Notes under the pieces: generated by a model
Told to the model about the DNA's origin: nothing
Seen by the model: only the letters and a program-made list of their open reading frames with translations
The model's database searches: none
Shown here: one piece after another, positions 25,654 to 34,419 of the stretch
Layout: the number at the start of each line of letters is the position of its first letter
Numbering within the stretch: position 1 is the first letter of the stretch
Position numbers and translations under genes: made by a program
Origin: Cyathus striatus
Lineage: Eukaryota; Basidiomycota; Agaricomycetes; Agaricales; Nidulariaceae
Direction of reading: 5' to 3'
DNA: 64,000 nucleotides
Assembly: GCA_025738555.1 (NCBI GenBank)
Contig: JAOVFP010000010.1
Span: forward strand, 930,001-994,000

Positions 25654-26735
25654 CTTGTCACAGGTGTCAAGTGTGACACTACACAAAATCTGTGATACAC
25701 TCAATATATAGTATCATGCTCAATACATAGTGTCATGCTTAATGTATAGTATCACACTCAATGCATAGTGTCACACTCAACACTTAGTGTCATGCTTAAT
25801 GTATAGTGTCACACTCAACACTTAGTATCACACTTAATGTATAGTGTCATGTTTAATGCATAGTGTCACACTCAACACTTAGTATCACACTTAATGTATA
25901 GTGTCATGCTTAATGCATAGTGTCACACTCAATGCATAGTGTCATGCTTAATGCAGAGTGTCACACTCAACCCTTAGTGTCACACTCAATGCCTAGTGTC
26001 ACACTTAACACTTAGTGTCACGCTTAACACATAGTGTCACATTCAACCTCTAGTGTCACACTCAACCCTTAGTGTCACACTCAATGCTTAGTGTCACACT
26101 CAACCCTTAGTGTCACGCTTAACCCTTAGTGTCACACTCAACCCTTAGTGTCACGCTTAACCCTTAGTGTCACACTCAATGCTTAGTGTCACACTCAACC
26201 CTTAGTGTCACGCTTAACCCTTAGTGTCACACTCAATGCTTAGTGTCACACTCAACCCTTAGTGTCACGCTTAACCCTTAGTGTCACACTCAACACTTAG
26301 TATCACGCTTAACCCTTAGTGTCACACTCAAAACTTAGTGTCACACTCAACCCTTAGTGTCACACTCAACCCTTCGTGTCACACTCAATGCTTAGTGTCA
26401 CGCTTAACACATAGTGTCACATTCAACCCTTAGTGTCACACTCAATGCTTAGTGTCACGCTTAACCCTTAGTGTCACACTCAATGCTTAGTGTCACACTC
26501 AACCCTTAGTGTCACACTTAACACTTAGTGTCACACTTAACACATAGTGTCACATTCAACCCTTAGTGTCACACTCAATGCTTAGTATCACGCTTAACCC
26601 TTAGTGTCACACTCAACACTTAGTGTCACAATCAATGTATAGTGTCACGCTTAAACCTTAGTGTCACGCTTAACCCTTAGTGTCACGCTTAATGGAGAGT
26701 GTCACACTTAGTGCTTAGTATCACACAATTTTCTA
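25654..26735 (+). repeat. 19-bp satellite array
   Basis: About 1.1 kb of tandem 19-mers with consensus GTGTCACRCTYAACCCTTA. The right two-thirds is regular. The left end (25654-25930) is more diverged, with AATGTATA or AACACTTA replacing AACCCTTA. Alternation of CACTCAA and CGCTTAA units gives a 38-bp higher-order period in places (26100-26290). No CRISPR-like spacers are present, as units abut directly. Confidence 0.9.
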
Positions 26736-26764
26736 TTGTAATTTTCTATAAGGAAATAAGTATA

Positions 26765-27000
26765 ATAAGATTCTGTACAGATTCTGTACAGAATCTGTAC
26801 AGAATTTTTCAGGTCTGTAATGCGGAATTCTGCGGAATCCGCACGGAATTTTTGATTCTGTGCGGAATCTGTGCAGAATCTGTACAGACCCAAAAAAACC
26901 TCTGCCAAAAAGAAAAAATCTGTGCAGATTCCGCACAGATTCCGAAAATTCCGTACGGATTCCGCATGGATTCCGCGCGGATCCGTACAGAACACCTGGC
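26765..27000. repeat. GTACGG/GGATCC palindrome cluster, copy 2
   Basis: Same word set as copy 1 (ATTCTGTACAG, GGAATCCGCACGG, GTACGGATTCCGC), on the other side of the satellite. Its outer edge, GGCTAAGTGTAAAGAGCTC, recurs inverted at 17180-17200. The two clusters therefore bracket the satellite. Confidence 0.75.
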
Positions 27001-27107
27001 TAAGTGTAAAGAGCTCTTATTTTTCAACATCTGACATTTTATATTTCTTAAAAAACTTACTCATGGTGATAATAAGACTACAATAATATAATAACCAGTA
27101 TGTACAC

Positions 27108-28824
27108 TTAGTTTACATATTCTTGATTCTCTAATAAGCATTTTACAGCTATAATATATACCTTGAGCATGACATGCTCACATATTGAGCATGAAAATTT
27201 GGCCTTGAGCATGGCACACTCAGCCATGCTCACTTTTGTGTGGGCCTGGTAAAATGTATGTGCCCAATTAGAGTGACCTTCCAGTACTTGTAAACATGGA
27301 TCCCAGTGCTTGTTATATTCTTGAATAACTTTTACAGTCTTTAAATAATATTGATAAGTTTTGTACAACATAGTTTGTTGTGGAGTAAATAAAAGTGCAG
27401 TCTGATAAATTTGCAATGCATATGACTTAATCACCTCAAAGTTCTGGAGAATAAATCTCTCTGCATCATTTAACAGTTCTGTACACTCAGATGGAAACAA
27501 CTTCTAATTGTTACTTAGCATACAAAGGTAGATAAAATATAAATTAATCTCACCAGGTAATTCCTCCACAATCTTACACCTTCAAGTGCTCTTGGAAGTT
27601 GACCACATAGTGATATTACTTCAAGCCACTGTAGTAGATACTCAAATATAAAAGTTGTAGCCAGGTGGGACAACTCTTCATCAATCTCAAATTCTGCTAG
27701 ATCAAAAATCCAATATGTAGTAGCATACACAGTTGCATCACTTATAGCATGATTCACAGATATTCCACTGTTTGCAATAGACAAATCAGTGGCATCACAA
27801 ATATTCATCTTAAGGCTTCTCTTCAACAAATTTATGCAGTTAATTGCAATTAATGCATGGCTCTTTTTGGCATCAATATGAAATCTTATATCTTGGCACC
27901 TCTCTTTATTTGTAAGAAAATCATGAAATGATAAATGAAAGGCATATACAGATAATTTGGAATCTGGTGGTGGTACTAATAAAACTGACTTCAAGTCTAG
28001 AAGCATGTTATAAATGTCTTTGTCTCTTTGGCTTAACCTCTGAATTTCCAATATTGTTTGATATGTCAATTGGTTGAAACCTAAAATGACAATGCTTATC
28101 ACTGCTTGAAATATATCATATCCCCAATATTGAGAATTTGCTCCTAGTAACAGAATACTTATATACATATTATCAAGAGACTTATGTCTATTCCTGTGAT
28201 CAGATAGAGCATATTTGTTTTCCAAAATGAATTTGAGCTTACTTTCAACCTCATGTGGCCCATGCACATTCTGGATGAATTTAATTGCTGTACTTGCAGC
28301 AATGAATAGTCCAGAACACATTTCAATAAATTTGTTTTCATCATCACCTTTAAACCACATCTTTTCACCAGGCACCTTATCAGTCTCTTCTTTGATGTAT
28401 AGCCTAATATCAGCATTTACTTGTGAACACTCAATGTTGTGTAATATAAATGAAGTAGTTAATGATTTCACTATTCTGCCTTCAAAAAGATATTCAAGTG
28501 ATGCCTCTGGGCAACTGGTAATGAAAAATTTAATAGGAAAATTGAAACAGTGGAGATTTTCAGCTAATATCTCCACTATATTTGATTCCATCTCCTGTTG
28601 ACATTCATCCAGTGCATCAAGAACAACTACTGGTATGGTACCATTTAAATCTTTTCTTACATTCATAATTGGGTCTAAAATCAATCTCTGTTGCTGAATT
28701 AAAAGTGATGATTTGACAATTGAATCATTTTGTGCTACTCTCTTCATGATTTCATTATGTAGTTGTGGAATTTGCTTCCCCAATTGATAAGCCAATGTTT
28801 TAATAACATTTGTAACTTCACTCC
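27108..28824 (-). pseudogene. NLR NACHT domain, middle and C-terminal part
   Basis: The frame 27515-28824 reads SEVTNVIKTLAYQLGKQ, then the Walker B strand VVVLDALDECQ, then FFITSCPEASLEYLFEG (sensor-type strand) and FIEMCSGLFIAASTAIKFI, which matches the usual order of a fungal NACHT ATPase. It continues through an all-helical region to RALEGVRLWRNYL. After a short intron-like gap, 27240-27490 gives AERFILQNFEVIKSYALQIY and CLQVLEGHS, the standard linker before the WD40 propeller, where homology stops at the repeat block. The Walker A loop is missing here and is found at about 30560-30600, beyond a 1645-bp insertion. Family role: STAND NTPase signalling in heterokaryon incompatibility and innate immunity. 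I found no CpG in it by eye. Confidence 0.82.
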
Positions 28825-28826
28825 AT

Positions 28827-30471
28827 CAGCAAGACACGTGGATCTTTCGCATGTCTTTGTCTTTACAGCATGAGTTTTCCATTTTCGTCTTTGGATTTGA
28901 ATGTCTTTAGTAGTATTTAACCTGTCTTTGTATGATTTTCTGTATTTAATTTTGTTGGGGTGCTTTAGTCAATGGTGTTAGATATATGTTGGATGGCTAA
29001 AGTAAATAATTTTATGATAATAAGATGTGTAGTATTGGAATGTCTAGTCTAAGGCCGCAATTTGCTCAATACAACAATAAGCTATAGTAACTGGCACTTC
29101 TCTAAGTCTCATTTTCGGTATGACATATTCTTATGGGCATCGATGTATGTCGCATTAACTGGGAGAGCTCTATATGAATATGTGGGAATGCAGTACGTAC
29201 CGTCTCGACTCTTAACATAACTTCAAAATTCTTCAAAGTTCGTGTTTTTGCTTTCTTTTGCACGTATATGTACGTTGATATGTACGTAGCACTGAATTGG
29301 GGAGGGGCATACACTCGTGCACTGTCGTTGTATACCCTTCCACATTTATTAATATACTTATGCTCATGCTTGACACTCCCAGAATGGCCCAGGCCTCCAG
29401 CTTGATCATGGGCTAAGTCGTGTCTCGGTCTAGCATAGTTGAGCATTGGTCAAGCAGAGTCCAGACCATGTTATTTGAAGCTCCGCTCTAATGAATTCTC
29501 GGATCCAACTGCTGAGCGCTGAATGTCCCTCGTCCCCTTTCTTCCTCCCCTCACCAGCCCTCGCCCCGCTTCATCCATGGATGTCCCTCAAAATTCTGTG
29601 TCAACAACATTCCCCTTCATTCCTTTTCACAGTTCAAGTTCTTATCACTGTGCCTGGCTGTTCTCTGGCTGCTTCTGTGTTCTCCTCTGTCGCGACAAGC
29701 TGCCTCATTTGACTGTTTTCTAACTCTGCTGCGGTATCTGATGGGCTTCTTTCTCGTTCATCTTGGCTGTCTCAGTGTGAACTCTGTATGATGTCTGTAT
29801 CTTCCTCAGTGTATGCTTCCAATGCCATGCCATGATGTGTTGTCATTGTTCAGGTCACTCTTTTTTATAGATCACTCTTTCTTGCTAATATCCTTACCCA
29901 GATGTCGGCTTTCAATGTGGGTGCTTCTTGTCGTAAGGGTTGGAAGACTGATGAGATATGGAAGATACAGTATGTGTTCAACGTTTATTTTAAGGGGTGC
30001 ACTGGACTTCAGAGTTGTACATTTAGGACAAGTGATTTGAACAACATTTGGAATGGTTTTGAATATGTTCTGAGGTTACGCGAGAGCTATAGGTAATGGA
30101 TGTTGATGAAAGGGCTAGTGGAGGCGAAGTGGGAGTTGAGATAAAGTCAATATTTCACTGTTGGCAAAACATACATAGTGTTTTGGATGTAGCACCCCAC
30201 AATAATATGTTTTATTTCTCTGTATCTTGTACAAGAGAAAGCCATATGTATATAATCTAAGCAGAAAACATCTAAAATTGCAGATGTCTTTCACAGTATT
30301 TGGAAAGACAGAAATACCTTAAAAGACATACCTGCTGCTTTTAAAGAAAATTGACCTGGCATTGGAAAGACGTCGATGTCTTTGCACTTTAGCATCTATA
30401 TGAGTATTTTTCGTCTTTTGTGTATTTTGAAAGACCTCTAAAGACACCTTAAAGTTCCACCTGTTTTCCTG
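28827..30471. mobile_element. 1645-bp TIR element disrupting the NACHT domain
   Basis: Ends are CAGCAAGACACGTGGATCTTT and, reverse-complemented, CAGGAAAACAGGTGGAACTTT (17 of 21 match). The dinucleotide AT lies outside both ends (28825-28826 and 30472-30473). Dropping the element and one AT makes the NLR frame continuous from KDRT to the downstream SEVTNV, which supports the exact boundaries. Further inside both ends, GTCTTT/AAAGAC words recur. Unlike its surroundings it keeps many CpGs (for example 29090-29420). No transposase was recognised. Open frames near 29500-30100 are unidentified. A 2-bp AT duplication is reported for some IS-like eukaryotic elements (ISL2EU), but the assignment is only a suggestion. 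Confidence 0.72.
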
Positions 30472-30473
30472 AT

Positions 30474-30690
30474 GTCCTATCTTTGTAATCCCTAGAGAAG
30501 GAGAAAGATGCACCATTCTTGTAGTATTTCCTTGCAATACTGTGTGCAGCAGTAGATTTTCCAGTTCCAGCCAAACCAGATAGCCAGAAGATAGATGCTA
30601 CTTGATTTGAAGCAATCCAGTTATCAATTTCATGTGAAAGATCAACTCAAGTACCAGGAGTACAACATTGGTATGCCAGAGATATGTGCA
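30474..30690 (-). pseudogene. NLR NACHT Walker A segment
   Basis: Minus strand reads CTPGT-stop-VDLSHEIDNWI, then SIFWLSGLAGTGKSTAAHSI and RKYYKNGASFSFSRDYKDRT. GLAGTGKST is a complete Walker A loop, and the phrase is typical of basidiomycete NACHT-WD40 proteins. The stop TGA (about 30648) stands where relatives usually have Arg, consistent with CGA to TGA. The piece ends exactly at the 1645-bp element; the rest of the domain resumes at 28824. Upstream N-terminal effector sequence was not found: only about 150 bp of unreadable DNA separates this from a solo LTR. Confidence 0.8.
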
Positions 30691-30843
30691 CCATAAAGTA
30701 GAAGAATGTGTTGAGAGAATAAGCAACACAGTTCAACTTTCGTTGCATTATTCCACACCTATTTCATGTTCTCTTTCAACACACCCACTCAGTTTTACCT
30801 TCACGTCTCCTCTTTCATCCCAATTCCCATTCTTGTATCTTTC

Positions 30844-31170
30844 TGTCAGAAGTAACAAGAATAAAGGAGGGTGGTTGAGAGGATAAAGAGTAATAAAGAA
30901 GCAAGGAGGGTGATGAGAGAGCAAATAACTCAGACACAAATACAGACACAGACACAAGATGGGAAGGAAACTTGTTGACTACTACCAAGTTACAGAGTGT
31001 TTATATATACTGAGGCTGTCTACCAAAGTCCCAACCAAGGTCCATGTAACTAAGGTAACTGACAGCTGTCAATCTGTCAATCACATATCTGTCAATCACA
31101 GAACTGTCAAGTATGACAGGTGACAAGTGACAGCTGTCAAAGAAGCTGTGCAACCCTGAATATCTAACAC
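30844..31170 (-). mobile_element. Solo LTR, 327 bp
   Basis: On the minus strand the segment starts TGTTAGATATTC and ends TTACTTCTGACA (TG..CA). An identical 5-bp duplication CTTTC (plus strand) flanks it at 30839-30843 and 31171-31175. A TATATAAAC promoter box sits near 31010. No internal region adjoins it, so it is a recombined solo LTR, Copia-like by size and ends. It landed just upstream of the NLR Walker A segment. Confidence 0.82.
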
Positions 31171-31175
31171 TTTCA

Positions 31176-33164
31176 TGATGCACCTACTAACCATAAGCAC
31201 ACCCCAACAGCCGTTAAACACATCAGAAATTTGAAACTTGCTATCTCTTCAGCCTCAATTACAGTGAAGCATGCAACCCACAAAAAGAATTCTACATTAT
31301 CAGCCAGAACACTCCTGCATGCATCATTTCGGAGGCTGCTAGTGTGGTGGTACTCAATCAAAAATGGCTCGCTGTAGTCAACGAGAGTGCCCAGGTAGGA
31401 GAACTATGCTTGGAGACAACACTCCCCTCTTGGTGATGTCTAATCCAAAGTGGGGGAATGTCTGAGGAAGTTGAGAGAGGAAGCGTTAATTGGGAAGGAG
31501 GAGGGGAGTCAGGATGCAGTAGAGGATGTAGGTTGATGTTGAGTGTATTGACAATACAGGGGACATTATGGAGATGGGGAGGTGGATTATAAACCTACAT
31601 TCCTAGAGAAGTCTATATGGAGTATGTCCTGATGTTTTCATTTACAAAGGACAACAAGCCTTACTGCATTCTACAACAGACATTATCTTCCTCTGAACCC
31701 AAGGGACGATGTCGACTTCCCTTCCCTCCAGTTCTACCCCTACATGGCATTCACGTGCTGAATCGGCTCCATTTGGTACGCAGATATCGAATACCAATGT
31801 CCAATGTCATGAAAATCTAGTTTGCCACACAACACATTACAGTGCATTTAATGCCTTAAGGCATTTCATACCCCCAAGAGGTCGAAATCTTAGAGAGTAT
31901 TGAGAGACTTGCTGAGTGTCCTATAATGCCCTGCAATGAATGCAATGTCTTGTGAAGCTTACTACTGAGTCTTACAATGAATTTATCAACATGCAATGGC
32001 TTTTATCCCTGTATAATATTGTTCCAAAATGGCAAATAAATTTTGCAATATATGTGTAATTTACTGCTGAGTATTAATGTGAACACATGATTCTTTCATC
32101 TGACATATGTGTATTGCAACCAGAACTACCATCTATGTAGTGGTAGGTATAATAAGTAATGTACTAATGTTATGACACCAAGAACCAACAGCCCGGGTAC
32201 TTACCTTTAAGTTATGTTACTTATCAGAAAATATTAAGCCAGCTCTTGAAGCCTTAATGACAATGAAGCTCTTACCAATGTTTCCCTTTTATACATCTCA
32301 GACAGCTGCTTTAGTCAGTGCTCAGCTGGATCTTGAATTGACTCAGCTCTAAGTTCCAAGCTGTGTCCAGTCGAGCTTAGGTGATCTAGACTTATCCGCA
32401 GTTCTGTCTAGCTCTGCTTATAGACATGATTCAACACTTCACAACATTTATCCATGTCACAAACCTTATAAAAGATAACCATCATAGTAATGGAATTATT
32501 TTTCGAGCTTCTAAAAGTTGTTTATTTCCTGGAAAATGGTATGGTAGCAAAGTAAACTGAAGCCACCAATATATTCAAGGGTTGCCTTAGAGTCAATAAA
32601 TGCACTCATGTAATATTTATATCATAGGCATATTGCAATAGAATATAAGACTAAAGTAATATTGCCATTGCCTTGCAATGGTGCCTTAATCTTAGAGTAT
32701 TCTTATGGGTCACCCCATACCTTACCCTTGTAGTTGTATTGTAATATCTTCAGTAGTATCTTATAGTTACCTTACATTGCATTACTCTGATGTTAAAGGT
32801 TTAATGCCTTTTGGGATAAATTGGACTTTCATGACAAAAACGTGCCAACTACCTGATCATCCATCTGCTTGCTGACAGTATTTATCGTGCTGGTACTTAC
32901 CAATGGTCATATTCCGCTTGTGGTACCCAATCCTTGAGAATTTTGAAAATGGGATGAGTACGGACACATTGCGTTTCCAAGTTGTCTTTAGTCTTCTTCC
33001 GATGATGTTCTCGAGCTTGAATGTTCCTTCATCTCTGGTCAACTATATCTCTGACTGCCTTAGGCATCTTGAAGCCTCTAAAAACACCTGTATGTAAGTC
33101 CTACAAAACTGCATTGTGTCATGTGAATCCAAAGTTCAACCAAATCAATGTGAGCAGATATGTA
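31176..33164. other. Decayed DNA, possibly internal region of an LTR element
   Basis: If the LTR at 33177-33543 is a 5' LTR on the minus strand, its internal region should run into this stretch. I see only weak protein-like text at 32857-33042 (minus) and no protease, integrase or reverse-transcriptase motif. No second LTR copy was found. Confidence 0.35.
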
Positions 33165-33543
33165 GCTCTGATACCATGTCAACGCTCAAAGCACCCTTCA
33201 TAGATTAATGGTGGACTACAGAGCAATCTTTTCTAATGAATTATTTATACATCATTTGAGTTCGATTACAACCCATAGATCAATGATAGCAAATCAGAGC
33301 AGTGAAAAGTACATTGTGCTGCAGGCGATCACATAGTGAGCTACTTGTGACTTTCTCCTATACATGTGATTTCTAACTACAGTGCTTACTATAAGTAGTA
33401 TAGGTAGCCACTCTATATACATTGTGTAATCAAGTATCATGCTGAAGAACCCTTTTGACACTATCTTATTTAAATTCATCAATAGGTGCCTTCTCTTGTA
33501 CATCACAGTTCTCCTAAGTTCCAAAGCATTCGCTGATCTAACA
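33165..33543 (-). mobile_element. Copia-like LTR with adjacent primer-binding site
   Basis: On the minus strand the LTR starts TGTTAGATCAGCG (33543) and ends GCGTTGACA (33177), with a TGTATAAATAA box inside (about 33240-33255). Immediately downstream is TGGTATCAGAGC (33165-33176), the classic initiator-tRNA-Met primer-binding site of many Copia elements. This identifies it as a 5' LTR of a minus-strand element whose interior has decayed or been lost. Confidence 0.72.
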
Positions 33544-33559
33544 TTTTGTGGGCACCTTT

Positions 33560-34330
33560 TGTATTAACTTGCAGTATAAAATCGATTGTCAATGCGGCGC
33601 ATCTTATCAATAATGAATTTGGGAGCAGTGAGAGTCAGTGTAAAAGCCATATACAAAGTTAAGAGTGTATCCAAACAAAGTGGGGGGGATTTAGATGAGC
33701 CTAAAAGAGTCCAGATAATGTAGGGCACTTGAGAAAAAGCTGAAAACATACATTTGAAGTAAAAAGCATCAAATCGAAGTAGAGAGATTTGATGATACTG
33801 AAAGAGTCTAGATAATATATGTGTACTTGAGACAATGTAGGAAATATCCAGATGATACAACAGGATTCAAGACAAGGGAGTAGTTTATACAAAATGAATC
33901 AAGTAATATACATAATCATCTATAGAACTTGTGGCATAGACATTATCAGCAAGTAAGCAGCTGAACAGTAAATGTTCTGTTGTTGTATCTACCAATACAC
34001 TATGCTATTTGAGACACTGTAGTACAGGTTCAAACTTTCATTTCCTGGGCAAATCCTTTTTCCATTTGCTGTAAGTTTTGATTTTTCAATCTGAACCATA
34101 TAGCATTATATATGACAGTAATGTTTCGGTCTTGGAATAAATAACATAATATGATACAATTATAAATTTCTGATGGTCCATCAGTTAGTATGCACTAAGG
34201 AACATGGATATTAATTGTGTTGGGTTTGACTCCTAAAAGATAAATACAGCTCAGCTTTGTTATTAGACTTTTTAAAATATTGTCAAAATAATTTCAAGCA
34301 TAGGGCAACCTGAAAAGGTGAACACAGTTG
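33560..34330. other. Intergenic DNA, nothing recognised
   Basis: Contains a short near-duplicate (AGAGTC.AGATAAT.T at about 33706 and 33805, each followed by ACTTGAGA) but no supported gene. Confidence 0.4.
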
Positions 34331-34334
34331 CACA

Positions 34335-34402
34335 AGTTGAAATGGCCACTTTCAGGGTTGGCTACAGTATGCTACTTAAACTTTTGGAAATTGCAGTAAT
34401 GG
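34335..34402. repeat. Short derivative of the 18-19 kb inverted-repeat element
   Basis: ATGGCCACTTTCAGGGTTGG..ACAGTAT directly abuts ..CTTTTGGAAATTGCAGTAAT. These correspond to the right and left outer ends of the block at 18090-19420. It may be a solo-end or miniature derivative. Confidence 0.4.
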
Positions 34403-34419
34403 CAACCCCTTCACTGGAG

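Larger units (their letters stand above)
24090..27250. mobile_element. Repeat-rich insertion between NACHT and WD40
   Basis: This block splits the NLR. Its two ends are inverted: CCAGGCTTGCACACACATGA at 24092 and, reverse-complemented, CCAGGCCCACACAAAAGTGA at 27250, each followed by GAGCATG palindromes. Inside are the GAGCATG arrays (24.1-25.4 kb), a CpG-rich GTACGG cluster, the 19-bp satellite and a second GTACGG cluster. I did not find a clean target duplication, so a single transposon with these TIRs is an inference. Sequential insertions are an alternative. No protein is encoded. Confidence 0.5.

Noticed and set aside
25654..26735. CRISPR-like or telomeric array
   Set aside because: 19-mers are directly abutting without unique spacers, and the unit is not a simple telomeric hexamer.
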